A DNA stretch of 64,000 bases, from the NCBI GenBank assembly GCA_911810475.1, contig OU461276.1, forward strand, positions 1,786,001 to 1,850,000, given 5' to 3'. This DNA comes from Candidatus Celerinatantimonas neptuna (GTDB lineage Bacteria > Pseudomonadota > Gammaproteobacteria > Enterobacterales > Celerinatantimonadaceae). The position numbers were made by a program, and so were the translations under genes. Positions 25,456 through 36,287 of this stretch are shown one piece after another (within the stretch, counting starts at the first letter, position 1; each line of letters opens with the position of its first letter). The notes beneath the pieces are model-generated. The model searched no databases. It was not told where the DNA came from and worked only from the letters and a program-made list of their open reading frames with translations.

Positions 25456-25468
25456 CCAGTTATACTGG
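25456..25468. promoter_or_regulatory. short inverted repeat before the unknown membrane-anchored protein
   Basis: CCAGT, TAT, ACTGG (with near-symmetric flanks) about 35 nt before the start. It could be an operator; no regulator consensus is recognised. Confidence 0.3.
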
Positions 25469-25501
25469 TTTGCAGTTATAGTGATTAAAACAGAGGTGAA
25501 T

Positions 25502-25990
25502 ATGCGGTTAGGACGGCGTGGATGGAATAATGTTATTATTTTCGTCGTTTTGGCAATGATTCTGCTGTTTAGATTCACCAGTGAAAAGTTGAATGAGCAT
25601 CGCTCTGAACCGGCTTCATCTGTTCAGGCCAGCTCATCTTCTCTGGCAAATCAGGGGCGTTTATTACCTTCAGATGCCGTTGTTTTGGAATTGGATCTTC
25701 CCGGGAGGGTGATTCAGCGGGTCGGTACCGGGTGGCGTAGTCAACCTGAAGCGTCGCGTTCGGTTGTTACCGTCGATGCCTGGTTACATATTCAGCTACC
25801 TCGGTGGAAAAAAGCCATCGGCGGAACGGTCGAAGGTCAGGTGATTCGTGTTTATCTTGCCAATCGTGCAGACCCTTTGCAGCTGACTTTATTTCACTTT
25901 AAAGATCAATACTATATTACCAATTGGCAGGGACAGCTGCTCAAATTGGATCAAACCAGTTACAATGCATTATTCAGTCGAAACCCATAA
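25502..25990 (+). CDS. membrane-anchored protein of unknown function between rpmG and mutM
   Basis: This 162-residue protein has a single N-terminal membrane helix ([15 protein letters not shown], about residues 12-26), a low-complexity Ser/Ala linker, and a periplasmic-type domain of about 110 residues ([21 protein letters not shown] … [14 protein letters not shown]). GAGGTGA sits before the ATG at 25502; an in-frame start 7 codons earlier is less likely. It ends 8 nt before mutM and is probably co-transcribed with it. I do not know the family. Confidence 0.75.
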   Translation: MRLGRRGWNNVIIFVVLAMILLFRFTSEKLNEHRSEPASSVQASSSSLANQGRLLPSDAVVLELDLPGRVIQRVGTGWRSQPEASRSVVTVDAWLHIQLPRWKKAIGGTVEGQVIRVYLANRADPLQLTLFHFKDQYYITNWQGQLLKLDQTSYNALFSRNP

Positions 25991-25998
25991 ATCAATCT

Positions 25999-26817
25999 AT
26001 GCCTGAATTACCTGAAGTAGAAACCAGTCGCCGCGGTATTGAACCTTATTTGCTCGGGGTGCAGGTCTGTCATGTAAATGTTCGCCAACCCAAACTGCGC
26101 TGGCCTGTTCCTGATGTGATATCTCATATGCAAGGGCAAGTGGTTCAAGCGGTTCGCCGCCGGGCTAAATATCTATTGTTAGAAACTAACGCGGGTGTTT
26201 GTATTATCCACTTGGGCATGTCAGGTAGTTTACGTGTTGTGGATGAATCTGTATCGGTTCAGAAACATGACCATGTCGATTGGTGTCTTGAAAATGGAAA
26301 TATCCTCCGTTTAACCGATCCCAGGCGGTTTGGAGCGGTTTTATGGTGGGAGTTACCTCTGGATAGTCATCCCCTGCTTGGTAAATTGGGCCCTGAGCCG
26401 TTAAGTGATCAGTTTTCAGGATCACGACTTTATCAGTGCTCCAGAGGACGTACGTTAGCTGTGAAGCAATTGATCATGGATAATGCGGTTGTGGTTGGGG
26501 TTGGAAATATCTATGCCAACGAAGCTTTATTCAGAGCGGGATTACATCCGAAGCTGGCTGCCGGGAAAATTGGTCTGGCCCGTTATGAGAAGTTAGCATC
26601 AAGTATCAGGGCTGTTTTGGCGGCCGCGATTGAGCAGGGCGGAACGACATTGCGTGATTTTTCAAGTGTCGATGGTAAGCCCGGGTATTTTAAACAGGAA
26701 CTGGCGGTTTATGGGCGTGATGGTCAGCCGTGTCAAACCTGTGGAACGCTGTTGCAAAGTTGTCGTTTAGGGCAGCGTAATACGTTTTTTTGCCCCCATT
26801 GTCAGCCTAAGCGCTAG
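25999..26817 (+). CDS. mutM: formamidopyrimidine-DNA glycosylase (Fpg)
   Basis: This 272-residue bifunctional glycosylase/AP lyase removes 8-oxoguanine. The catalytic N-terminus PELPEVET follows the initiator Met, the helix-two-turn-helix region contains [17 protein letters not shown], and the C-terminal zinc finger has its four cysteines (CQTCG … FFCPHC). The start is set by the mandatory Pro after Met. It is downstream of rpmBG and upstream of coaD, the E. coli order. Confidence 0.97.
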   Translation: MPELPEVETSRRGIEPYLLGVQVCHVNVRQPKLRWPVPDVISHMQGQVVQAVRRRAKYLLLETNAGVCIIHLGMSGSLRVVDESVSVQKHDHVDWCLENGNILRLTDPRRFGAVLWWELPLDSHPLLGKLGPEPLSDQFSGSRLYQCSRGRTLAVKQLIMDNAVVVGVGNIYANEALFRAGLHPKLAAGKIGLARYEKLASSIRAVLAAAIEQGGTTLRDFSSVDGKPGYFKQELAVYGRDGQPCQTCGTLLQSCRLGQRNTFFCPHCQPKR

Positions 26818-26962
26818 GTGTTGTATTGACCGTTTGGCTGTTATTTTGTTCAATGGAACACGTTTTGGGCTTTGTTTTGGCAGGTCTTCGAAGATTGCTT
26901 ATTTTCACTCTTTGTGCCCTGCTCAAACCACGTTTCATTGAATAGGCTGGTTCAGCGTAAAT

Positions 26963-27920
<958 letters not shown>

Positions 27921-28913
27921 GTGGCATCAGGTCAACGTATTTTAGTTGCCGTCAGCAATGTACCGGGTGAAAGCATGTTAGCCTGGCCAGCATTGCAATG
28001 CCTCATCCGTTCCTTGCCTGATGCTCAGATTGATCTTTTGGCTGAGCGATCTAGTGCTGCTTTGGCTCTTTTAGTGCCGGGGATATCGTCGGTTATTGAT
28101 GAAACAAACGAACGTTATCATCAGGGGATGAGGGCTTTTCGCAAAGAACTTAAGTCGAGTCATTATGATGCTTATCTTTGCCTGTCTCCAAAGATGCGAC
28201 ATCACTGGTTAGGCTGGCGACTGGGTATTCGTAAACGATGTGTTCCGGTATTGAATTTTCGGCGTTTCTGGGATGGAGAGGCGATAGGTCGTCCGGCTGA
28301 GCCTATTTTATTGCGGCATTCATATGAGACAGTCGTGAATGAGTTTTTAGTGTCCGTAGGTGTTGATCCCGTATTGTTGAATAGCCCTTATTTTGGTGAT
28401 TCAAGTGTTATCTGCAAACATTCATCGCACCCTCTGATTGTTGTGCATCCTGGTGCCGTTAATCCTTCCCAGAATTTGGATATCGATCAGTATCGTCAAT
28501 TGTTAGCCAGCCTGAATCTGGTGTCTGGTGAAAATGAATATGTCCTTTATGCATATGCGAATGAACTGGCATATTGTCGGCATCTGTCTCAGCAGTTGGA
28601 GCTGGATGGCATCCACTGTCGTATTGACGAATTCTGTCAGGACTGGGAAACCGCCGTTAAACTGTTCAGAGATGCTGATTTAGTGATTGCCGAGCAAGGA
28701 ACCATTTTGTGGATGGCTGGTGCGTTAGATGTGCCTTGTGTCGGATTCGGGCCATTACCGCCAGGGGTTGAGTCTTTGCGGCATCCTCTTGCGAACCCCA
28801 ATCGTAGTTTGATGTTCGCTCCGCCATCAGGCCGACTGACTCAGGAAGATATTTCGCTGATTAATGTGACTGATTCTGCTGTACGGATCAGACGTTGGTT
28901 TCATCAGCTCTAG
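27921..28913 (+). CDS. glycosyltransferase family 9 (heptosyltransferase-like)
   Basis: This 330-residue cytoplasmic GT9 protein probably adds a heptose to LPS core. Two Rossmann halves: VSNVPGESMLAWPALQCLIRSLPDAQIDLL at the start and LIVVHPGAVNPSQNLDIDQY in the middle. The usual GT9 D-x-G-x-x-H acceptor motif is replaced by AEQGTILWMAGALDVPCVGFG, so it may have altered specificity or weak activity. The GTG start at 27921 is preceded by GGAGAG. It ends tail to tail with the next gene, overlapping by 4 nt. Confidence 0.75.
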   Translation: MASGQRILVAVSNVPGESMLAWPALQCLIRSLPDAQIDLLAERSSAALALLVPGISSVIDETNERYHQGMRAFRKELKSSHYDAYLCLSPKMRHHWLGWRLGIRKRCVPVLNFRRFWDGEAIGRPAEPILLRHSYETVVNEFLVSVGVDPVLLNSPYFGDSSVICKHSSHPLIVVHPGAVNPSQNLDIDQYRQLLASLNLVSGENEYVLYAYANELAYCRHLSQQLELDGIHCRIDEFCQDWETAVKLFRDADLVIAEQGTILWMAGALDVPCVGFGPLPPGVESLRHPLANPNRSLMFAPPSGRLTQEDISLINVTDSAVRIRRWFHQL

Positions 28914-29965
28914 AGCGCTTTGAGTTTAAGGACTTTGGCGATCTGAGCTAAGACCTCTTCGGGTTGAATGGACTGCATGGCATGATCGTCTTTTACGCGG
29001 CAGCGCCAGGGCAGTTGTTCCGGTGATTTTCCGGTTTGTTGGCGAATAAGCTTATCCCAGTGACTGACTGCTAATTCAACATAACCATACGGACCGACCC
29101 GCAGAGGATTATGGTGCGCATACAGCCCGACAACCGGGGTATGCATGGCTGCTGCCATGTGCGCCGGACCGGTATCCGGGGTAATCAACAATTCGGCTTG
29201 TTGCAGGATAGCCATTAACTCTGGAAGTGATGTTTCACCGACTAAATTGACGGCGGGGGTATTAAGCCCAGCTTCGATTGCACTGGCAAGCTGACGCTCT
29301 ATTTTAGCCGGACTTCCGACTAAAATGACCGGGTATTGGCTGTATTGAATGGCTTGAATGACTTTAATATAACCATCTACATACCAGTTTTTATAGCCTT
29401 TGCTGGCTGCCGGACAAATGGCTATAAAAGGTTTTCCCAGCTCACTGACAAGCTTTAATGCGCTGGCTTTTGCGGAATCAGGAAGTATGAACGGCCAGCT
29501 AACCGGGGCGCTTTTGCAGCCAAGTGTATCGGCAAAAGCTTGGTAGTTATCGACAACATGTAATCCGTGCGGTTGAATGGTTTGTTCGTTGGTAAATAGC
29601 CATTGCAGTTCATAGGCCCGGCTGCGATGATAACCGATGCGCCGCCGGGCATGTAATCTTGTGGTCAGAATACTGGCCCGAAATGACGCCTGAAGATGAA
29701 GTAGTACATCAAAACGCTGTTTGTTCAGAGCCTTCCAAACTTTTCGGTAGGCTTTGAATCCGGCTTTTTTATCAAAGCAGATGAGATTTAGATCGGGAAT
29801 GAGTTGAAGAAGTTGAAATTCAGCTGCGCCGCAAATCCATGTAATTGATGCATCAGGCCATGTTTGGCGTATTCTGCTGATGATGGTTGACGCGTTACAG
29901 ACATCACCGATGGCCGAAAGGCGTACGATACAAATTGATGAAATGGTTGAAAAACTGGGTTGCAT
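28910..29965 (-). CDS. glycosyltransferase family 9, heptosyltransferase I/OpsX-like
   Basis: This 351-residue GT9 enzyme begins with the nucleotide-sugar Rossmann segment ICIVRLSAIGDVCNASTIISRIRQTWP and has the diagnostic PDTGPAHMAAAMHTPVVGLY. It fits an ADP-heptose transferase for the LPS inner core (WaaC/OpsX group). It is divergent from kdkA; phosphorylated Kdo made by KdkA is often found with OpsX-type first heptose transfer. Full length. Confidence 0.83.
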   Translation of the reverse strand: MQPSFSTISSICIVRLSAIGDVCNASTIISRIRQTWPDASITWICGAAEFQLLQLIPDLNLICFDKKAGFKAYRKVWKALNKQRFDVLLHLQASFRASILTTRLHARRRIGYHRSRAYELQWLFTNEQTIQPHGLHVVDNYQAFADTLGCKSAPVSWPFILPDSAKASALKLVSELGKPFIAICPAASKGYKNWYVDGYIKVIQAIQYSQYPVILVGSPAKIERQLASAIEAGLNTPAVNLVGETSLPELMAILQQAELLITPDTGPAHMAAAMHTPVVGLYAHHNPLRVGPYGYVELAVSHWDKLIRQQTGKSPEQLPWRCRVKDDHAMQSIQPEEVLAQIAKVLKLKAL

Positions 29966-30055
29966 AGCAAGCTTGGGTTAGAATGAATCAATGCATTATG
30001 CAAATCTGTGCAGGCAATGTAAAATCTCCCGTGATGTTAATTTAACAATAAGCTG

Positions 30056-30772
30056 ATGAAGATCATTAAGCAAATCGAACAAAATCGTTGTATCTGGTTT
30101 GATCGTGACTGTTGGGAACAATGTCCAGATGACTTTTTTTCGCCTTTTTACTGGAAGCAGCAGCATGCTGTTGTCGGTCAGGCAAAAGGGCGTGGTCAGG
30201 CGTTGTTTTTTCAGCATCAGGATCAGTCGTATGTATTACGCCATTACCATCGTGGCGGCATGGTTGGTAAGCTCAGCCATGATCGCTTTCTTTATCTGGG
30301 AAAACGGCTAAGCCGTTGCCGACAGGAATTTATGTTACTTTGTGAATTGGTTCGCTTAGGGTTACCCGGGCCGATTCCGGTGGCGGCCCGAATGGTTCGT
30401 GAAGGCTTGTTTTATCGGGCTGATTTAATTACGAAACGGATCCCTAAAGCGCGCGATCTTTCTGAGTTACTGGTGAAGCAGCGTTTGTCAGTTGATGTCT
30501 GGCGGGAAGTCGGACGTGTGATTCGTCGTTTTCATGATGCCGGAATCGATCATAGTGATCTGAATATCCACAATATTATGCTGGATCATCAGGAACAAGT
30601 ATGGGTTATCGATCTGGATAAGAGTCACCGGCGTTCTAAAGGGAAATGGCAACAGGATAATCTTGAGCGTCTGTTGCGATCACTAAATAAAGAACGTCAG
30701 CGAATGCCACACTGGTATTGGCTTGATAGTGACTGGCAAATCTTAATGCAGGGATATCAAGGCCTGAAATAA
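30056..30772 (+). CDS. kdkA: 3-deoxy-D-manno-octulosonic acid kinase
   Basis: This 238-residue kinase phosphorylates the single Kdo of lipid A-Kdo in species with a one-Kdo core. It has the catalytic loop GIDHSDLNIHNIM, the metal-binding VIDLDKS, and the N-terminal YVLRHYHRGGMVGKL. Its presence suggests a Kdo1 inner core with phosphate, as in Haemophilus and Vibrio. Confidence 0.93.
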   Translation: MKIIKQIEQNRCIWFDRDCWEQCPDDFFSPFYWKQQHAVVGQAKGRGQALFFQHQDQSYVLRHYHRGGMVGKLSHDRFLYLGKRLSRCRQEFMLLCELVRLGLPGPIPVAARMVREGLFYRADLITKRIPKARDLSELLVKQRLSVDVWREVGRVIRRFHDAGIDHSDLNIHNIMLDHQEQVWVIDLDKSHRRSKGKWQQDNLERLLRSLNKERQRMPHWYWLDSDWQILMQGYQGLK

Positions 30773-30855
30773 AAATCATTTGGTCATCCCGGGCTATATT
30801 CCTCTTCTTTCAATATAACTCCTCTTGGATCGGTTTTTTTCTCTGTCTGAAGGAA

Positions 30856-30872
30856 CCCCTGTTTTTCAGGGG
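30856..30872 (+). terminator. hairpin after kdkA, possible terminator
   Basis: CCCCTG, TTTTT, CAGGGG. Only a weak T-rich stretch follows, some 8 nt on. Confidence 0.4.
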
Positions 30873-31034
30873 AGTTCGCTTCTTTTAATACTTTTTGCCC
30901 GATATTTACCAAAATCTTTTTGAGGGGACAAATATGATACTTTTATGAATTGGGGTATAAGGGTTTTCTTTATGTCTTTTTCCATTTAATGTCTAAAATT
31001 AAAGTAGGGATTCTTGAGTCGTGCGAAGTGAAGG

Positions 31035-32033
31035 ATGCTGGACATGCTGGAAAGATTTGACCGCCATAAAAATAACAAATTTGGATATTACCTTAAAAAT
31101 TATCTGAGTTTGCTACTTCCCAACTCGATTTATCGTCATGCAATGCCGATGGCTCCTGTGACTGAATTGAATCGTTCTTATATTGAAGATCGTGTTAACT
31201 ACTATCATCAGCTGGTTTGTCCTTTCGAACTGGATCAAAAAAGTGTCACACTCAGGCAGTTCAGACAACGCAGTAAATCCACTTATTTTTTCGATCTCTA
31301 TCAGTATATCCGTTTTTTCCCAAAAGCTCGGTTTTGCTATCAGTTCGGTGATGTTCAAACAGTTCCTGATGTCCCTTCTTTTGTAAAAAGTCGGCCTATA
31401 AAATACAACAATCAGACCTCAGTTTTATTAAATTTAAATAAGATCCGCCATTTTATTCATGTTCAGGATCCTTGTAGCTTTTATCAGAAAAAATCACTGT
31501 TAGTCTGGCGTGGCGGTGCATATCAGGAACACCGGATCCGCTTTTTAGAGCAGTATGTGAATCATTCTCGTTGTGATCTCGGTCAAACCAACCGATGTCG
31601 TAATTCTCATTTTGTTAAAAATCGAATGACTTTAGCCGAGCAGCTTCAATATAAGTTTGTACTTTCTTTGGAAGGGAATGATGTTGCTTCTAATCTGAAA
31701 TGGATTATGTCGTCTAATTCTCTGGCGGTGATGCCAAAACCCAGATTTGAGACATGGTTTATGGAGGGGCGGCTCAAACCTGGGATTCATTATGTCGAGA
31801 TCCGTGATGATTATGCGGATCTTGAAGAGAAAATGGACTTTTATCTGAGTCATCCGATTGCAGCTGAAGCGATTATTGAAAATGCAAAGGCCTATGCGAG
31901 CCAATTTCAAAATGAGGCATTAGAAAATACCATCGCCATGCGGGTGATTGATCGTTATTTAAGACTGGCTGTTCATCCGGATCTGCTCGGGGAATCTTTT
32001 CAGGCTTGGGGTCGTCATCTGACCGGGGATTAA
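31035..32033 (+). CDS. LPS core glycosyltransferase, GT90/CAP10 (LpsA-like)
   Basis: This 332-residue protein has the CAP10-type C-terminal core (KKSLLVWRGG, QLQYKFVLSLEGNDVASNLKWIMSSNSLAVMPKPRFETWFMEGRLKPGIHYVEI). The LpsA group adds a hexose to the heptose region of lipooligosaccharide. Two starts are close: ATG 31035, directly behind GTGAAGG, and ATG 31044 with better spacing from that site. It overlaps the convergent GT4 gene by 4 nt. Confidence 0.82.
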   Translation: MLDMLERFDRHKNNKFGYYLKNYLSLLLPNSIYRHAMPMAPVTELNRSYIEDRVNYYHQLVCPFELDQKSVTLRQFRQRSKSTYFFDLYQYIRFFPKARFCYQFGDVQTVPDVPSFVKSRPIKYNNQTSVLLNLNKIRHFIHVQDPCSFYQKKSLLVWRGGAYQEHRIRFLEQYVNHSRCDLGQTNRCRNSHFVKNRMTLAEQLQYKFVLSLEGNDVASNLKWIMSSNSLAVMPKPRFETWFMEGRLKPGIHYVEIRDDYADLEEKMDFYLSHPIAAEAIIENAKAYASQFQNEALENTIAMRVIDRYLRLAVHPDLLGESFQAWGRHLTGD

Positions 32034-33070
32034 AGCAGTGCAATCTGACGGTAGAGATCACCATAAATCTGAGCCGTATGTTCAATCGCAAATCGTTTCA
32101 TTGATTGTTTAGCTGTTTGTGCCATTTTTTCCCGACGAGTTGGATCACGGTACAGCGTTAAAATTGCGTCAGCCAGTTGGTCACTGTTTCCAGGATCAAT
32201 CAGAAAACCATTTTTTCCGTCATCAATAATATCGACAATTCCCCCGGCCCGTGTTCCAACGACCGTTAAACCACTTTGCATTCCTTCGAGAATGACAGAA
32301 CCTAAGCCTTCACTGTAAGACGGGTGGATTTGTAAATGAGCAGCCGCGAACCAATTACCCATAGATTCTCGTGGTTGCTTACCGGCAAAGGTGACATTGC
32401 TAAGTCCCTGGGCCTGAGTTTCTAGCTCTTCGCGCAAAGGGCCATCACCTAACAAAATGAGTTGGATATCGGGGGCTTCGCTTGCAAGCCTCTTTGCGGC
32501 ATTGATGGTGACATCAAACCCTTTATGATGGAGTAAATTCCCGGCCTGAATGACCAGAAATGGGGAATTAAAGCGCGATTTAATGATATCGACTTGTGCT
32601 TTGTCTACTGGATAAATCACTGGAGAGCTGGGAATAATATGAATTTTGGGGTGATCCGTTCGTTCTTTAATGCGATCGGCAATGATTTGACTTAATCCTA
32701 CAACTGCACTGGCGTTGCGGTAGGCTTGCTTGAGCAGATACTTATTTTTAACCGGGTTATCAATTCGGCGGGTAATAATGTATGGAATTTTATCAAGCCA
32801 GCTTTGCAAAGCAGCCCAGTAGACGGCTTTTCCTTCATGAACATGGATGAGTTGATAACCCTGGCAAAATCCACGGCGGTGGCATTGGAAAAAATGCGAG
32901 CATTCATAGACGGGAATATCTAATGCCCGGATACGTGTTGTAAGTGGACTTTTAGGGTGAGCAACAACTGCGAGTTGATAGCCCAGACGTTGTTGTGCGG
33001 TTATCAGCTGCAACGTCTGACTTTCTCCACCGCTAAACCCTCTGGCCAGATTGACGTGAAGTACTTTCAT
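32030..33070 (-). CDS. glycosyltransferase family 4, LPS core
   Basis: This 346-residue GT-B enzyme has an N-terminal acceptor domain with a glycine-rich loop (ARGFSGGESQTLQLI) and a C-terminal donor domain with IQAGNLLHHKGFDVTINA and the E-x7-E motif region HPSYSEGLGSVILEGMQSGLTVVG. The donor sugar is not predictable. It is translationally coupled to the upstream GT2 gene (stop and start overlap), so it belongs to the waaA-waaF transcription unit. Confidence 0.85.
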   Translation of the reverse strand: MKVLHVNLARGFSGGESQTLQLITAQQRLGYQLAVVAHPKSPLTTRIRALDIPVYECSHFFQCHRRGFCQGYQLIHVHEGKAVYWAALQSWLDKIPYIITRRIDNPVKNKYLLKQAYRNASAVVGLSQIIADRIKERTDHPKIHIIPSSPVIYPVDKAQVDIIKSRFNSPFLVIQAGNLLHHKGFDVTINAAKRLASEAPDIQLILLGDGPLREELETQAQGLSNVTFAGKQPRESMGNWFAAAHLQIHPSYSEGLGSVILEGMQSGLTVVGTRAGGIVDIIDDGKNGFLIDPGNSDQLADAILTLYRDPTRREKMAQTAKQSMKRFAIEHTAQIYGDLYRQIALL

Positions 33071-33867
33071 GAATCAAAGTCCTGTGATTGTTGTTCTATT
33101 TCATGGCGAAGCCATAGGTCACAATAACGTACAAAAACGGTATAGGCACTTAACATCGATAGTAATAGCCCGTGTCGTCCGTCTAAAAAACCAAGTTTGA
33201 GTATATACATCCGGATGAAACGAAAGATGCTATGGGCGATTGCTTTGCCCAGTGACGATTTTTTTCGTCCTTCCCGTTGATCAGCCCAGGCTTTCATATA
33301 CCCTTGCGTTTTCTGGATATACTGGGTAATCGAGCGACATGTCAGATGTTCCATACGGCCTTTAAGTGATTTGACTTTAAAGTCATTGGGAATAATTAAT
33401 TTTTCATGGACCAGTGCATCGTTATAGCGTGTATCGTTCCGACGACAGAGCCGGATAACCCAGTCGGGATTGCATCCACTATGGCGAATTGCTTTGCCAA
33501 AAGCAATGGTTAGCCGGTTGATACGATAACAGCATCTTTGTGGGTTGGTTACGAGTACCTTCTCAATACTGCTTTGAAGCTCCGGGGTAATAAATTCATC
33601 CGCATCAAGATACAAAATCCAGTCCGTTTTGATATATGAATGAGCGATCTGCCGCTGTTTCCCGAAACCTGGCCAGTCGGTGTGGGAATAGAATTCATCT
33701 GTAAAACGCCGGGCAATCGTTTCTGTCTGGTCGGTACTGCCTGAATCGACAATGACGATTTGATCAACCCAGCCGTGAATTCGACTCAGGCATTTTTCAA
33801 TATCTGCCTGCGCATTTTGGGTGATGATGGCCACACCTAAAGTGGCTGATTGATTCGTGTTTGTCAT
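33067..33867 (-). CDS. glycosyltransferase family 2, LPS core beta-1,4-glucosyltransferase type (WaaE/LgtF-like)
   Basis: This 266-residue GT-A enzyme has VAIITQNAQADIEKCLSRI at the start, the nucleotide-binding VDSGSTDQT, and the metal-binding DxD in ILYLDADEFITPEL. A C-terminal amphipathic/hydrophobic region may bind the membrane. Enzymes of this type add glucose to heptose I of the inner core. It overlaps the flanking genes by 4 nt on both sides. Confidence 0.85.
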   Translation of the reverse strand: MTNTNQSATLGVAIITQNAQADIEKCLSRIHGWVDQIVIVDSGSTDQTETIARRFTDEFYSHTDWPGFGKQRQIAHSYIKTDWILYLDADEFITPELQSSIEKVLVTNPQRCCYRINRLTIAFGKAIRHSGCNPDWVIRLCRRNDTRYNDALVHEKLIIPNDFKVKSLKGRMEHLTCRSITQYIQKTQGYMKAWADQREGRKKSSLGKAIAHSIFRFIRMYILKLGFLDGRHGLLLSMLSAYTVFVRYCDLWLRHEIEQQSQDFDS

Positions 33868-35168
33868 AGGCTGTTGGTCTTTGTTGTAAGATCATTGGGT
33901 TGCTCGTCGGCCAGTAATGCGGCTAAAGTCCGGGAAACTGCCCCCTGGTTGGCGGCAACCGTATCTAATGCGGCCTGAGAGGCTCTCTGCCAGGCATCTG
34001 AGTCTTTTAACCAGTGGTTAATCTGGCGTGTTAATATTTCAATATTATCATTTAATTCTAGTGCACCGCTTTGTTGTAGGCGCAGACTTATTTCCTGAAA
34101 GTTAAAATCGAATGGGCCGCTGATGCAGGGAATGCCTAATGCTGCCGGTTCGAGATAGTTATGTCCACCAATGGTGGCAAATGAACCGCCCATGATGGTA
34201 ATATCGCTCATCGCTAGCATATCGATTAACTCACCCATGGTATCCCCGATATATGTGATGGTATCAGCATTGACCGGTTGAGAGAGACTTCGCCGGATGG
34301 TTGGTCCATCCTGACTGGCTAACGCAGTTACCTCATCGAAACGTTCCGGATGTCTTGGTACGAGAATCAGTACCAGAGAAGGGTGTTCCTGGCGCAATGT
34401 TTTGGCCATGGTTAGTATGGTTTCATCTTCCCCTGCATGTGTGCTGGCAGCAATGATGACGGGTCGGTTGCCAAATAGCTGTTGTCGCTGGGCTTTTGCA
34501 TTGGCGATGCGCTTTGCATCGATGACCAGATCGTATTTAACTGAGCCTGTAACTGTCACCTGTTTAGCCGGTGCCCCGACTGTGATGAAGTTATCTGCAT
34601 CGTGTTGGTACTGGGCTCCAATCCAGCTTAAGCGAGGAAATAGTAACTGTGCGAAACTTGCAAAACGAAGGTAGCGTTTGGTGCTGCGTGTCGACAAGCG
34701 GGCATTAATCAGTTTGACGGGTATATGCCGTTTTTCGCATTGTTTGAGCCAATTCAACCATAGCTCGGTTTCCATAATCCACAACTGTTTGGGCTGATAT
34801 CGTGTTATGAATAACCAAATACAAGGCCATAGATCGAACGGTGCATAACGGTGTTCTACACTGTCACCCAATCGCTTGGCAACTTCTGCGGCCCCCGTTG
34901 CGGTGGTGGTTGTGATTAAAATCCGCCATTTTGGATGGCGTGTCTGAAGGGCATGAATTAAAGGGACACTGGCAATCACTTCACCAACGGAGACTGCGTG
35001 ATACCACAGATCAGGCGATTTGAATGACTGGCCGAAACCAAAATGTTCAACCCAACGCGGCCCAAAAGGACGCTTGCCTTTACGGGGCCAATAAAGACGA
35101 TAGCAGGCAAACAACAAGGCAGGCCAGAGCAGAATATTGTATAACACACAAAGAAGACGCTGCTTCAT
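33864..35168 (-). CDS. waaA: Kdo transferase WaaA
   Basis: This 434-residue GT30 enzyme transfers Kdo to lipid IVA at the inner membrane. It has an N-terminal membrane anchor (LLCVLYNILLWPALLFACYRLY), then HAVSVGEVIASVPLI and ILITTTTATGAAEVAKRLGD, and the C-terminal donor-site pattern MGGSFATIGGHNYLEPAALGIPCISGP. With KdkA in the window it may be monofunctional (one Kdo). It is coupled to waaF by a 4-nt overlap. Confidence 0.95.
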   Translation of the reverse strand: MKQRLLCVLYNILLWPALLFACYRLYWPRKGKRPFGPRWVEHFGFGQSFKSPDLWYHAVSVGEVIASVPLIHALQTRHPKWRILITTTTATGAAEVAKRLGDSVEHRYAPFDLWPCIWLFITRYQPKQLWIMETELWLNWLKQCEKRHIPVKLINARLSTRSTKRYLRFASFAQLLFPRLSWIGAQYQHDADNFITVGAPAKQVTVTGSVKYDLVIDAKRIANAKAQRQQLFGNRPVIIAASTHAGEDETILTMAKTLRQEHPSLVLILVPRHPERFDEVTALASQDGPTIRRSLSQPVNADTITYIGDTMGELIDMLAMSDITIMGGSFATIGGHNYLEPAALGIPCISGPFDFNFQEISLRLQQSGALELNDNIEILTRQINHWLKDSDAWQRASQAALDTVAANQGAVSRTLAALLADEQPNDLTTKTNSL

Positions 35169-36214
35169 GATGCCGGACCGGAAAACGTCGGAACCAGTTG
35201 ATCCAATGCATCAATGGCCCGGTGGGCATCGAGTTCTGTTAAACATTTCAGATGCCCCAGAGGGCAGACACGTTTAAAGCAAGGGCGACACTCGATATCG
35301 GTATGTAAAATCGCAACTTTCTTTGAAAGTGGTGGGGTATAACCGGGTGAGGTTGATCCATATATAGCAACCACCGGGCAACCCAGTGCGGCACCAATAT
35401 GCATGAGTCCCGAATCGTTACTTAGCACTGCACTTGATGCGCTCATCAGATCGATGGCTTGTCCCAGAGATGTTTGGCCGGCTAACAGGTGGCAGTGGGG
35501 TTGTTCAGATTTATCTAATTGCGCGCGAATGGCATCAGCAACCGGTTGATCTTTACCTGAGCCGAAAATCCAGACCTGCCCCTGACGCCCGGTAATCCAT
35601 GTCGCGGCCACCTGGGCATATTTTTCTTCGGGCCATCGTTTTGCCGGACCAAATTCTGCACCCGGGCATAATGCCAGAATCGGGCGCTGTTGGTTTAAGC
35701 CTAAATCTTGAATGGCTTGCTGACGGATATTTTTATCGACTTGTAAATAAGGTGATGGAATATCAGAGAGTGCTTCGTCGCCGGTCATTTGTGCTTTGGG
35801 GTAAGCCAAAGCAACGTATCTATCTACCATCCGGGTAAAACAGCGTTTGTTGGATCGCAGATCGTTGAGTAGTCCGTAGCGGCTTTCACCTTTCCATCCG
35901 GTTCGTTTTGCAACCCCTGCAAACAGCGGAATGAGGGCTGATTTGAGCGAATTGGGTAAAATGAAAGCATGGTCATATTGGCCTTTGAGTGAGCGACCGA
36001 TGCGCCAGCGTGTGGCCAGCTTAAATTCGCCGTGTCCAAGTGGCATTCGCAATGCGCTGCGAACCTCTGGCATCCGCTCTAATAAAGGGCGACACCAGTC
36101 CGGGGCGATGACATCGATGTTTGCATTCGGGTAGCGTTGTTTAAGTGTCTGATAAAGGCTGTGCGACATGACCATATCGCCTACCCATGAAGGTCCGATG
36201 ATTAAGATATTCAT
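35165..36214 (-). CDS. waaF: ADP-heptose:LPS heptosyltransferase II
   Basis: This 349-residue GT9 enzyme starts MNILIIGPSWVGDMVMSHSLY (start at 36214 chosen by conservation; an upstream in-frame ATG adds 17 unrelated residues). It has LCPGAEFGPAKRWPEEKYA and the GT9 motif LSNDSGLMHIGAALGCPVVAIYG, and a cysteine-rich C-terminal segment (CRPCFKRVCPLGHLKC). It adds the second heptose of the core. It lies 73 nt after hldD on the same strand. Confidence 0.95.
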   Translation of the reverse strand: MNILIIGPSWVGDMVMSHSLYQTLKQRYPNANIDVIAPDWCRPLLERMPEVRSALRMPLGHGEFKLATRWRIGRSLKGQYDHAFILPNSLKSALIPLFAGVAKRTGWKGESRYGLLNDLRSNKRCFTRMVDRYVALAYPKAQMTGDEALSDIPSPYLQVDKNIRQQAIQDLGLNQQRPILALCPGAEFGPAKRWPEEKYAQVAATWITGRQGQVWIFGSGKDQPVADAIRAQLDKSEQPHCHLLAGQTSLGQAIDLMSASSAVLSNDSGLMHIGAALGCPVVAIYGSTSPGYTPPLSKKVAILHTDIECRPCFKRVCPLGHLKCLTELDAHRAIDALDQLVPTFSGPAS

Positions 36215-36287
36215 AATAATATGCTGAGTTCCTGTTCGGGGGACTCCAGTGTATGGATTGAGCAAATCGAAGCCCCCACATCGCGCA

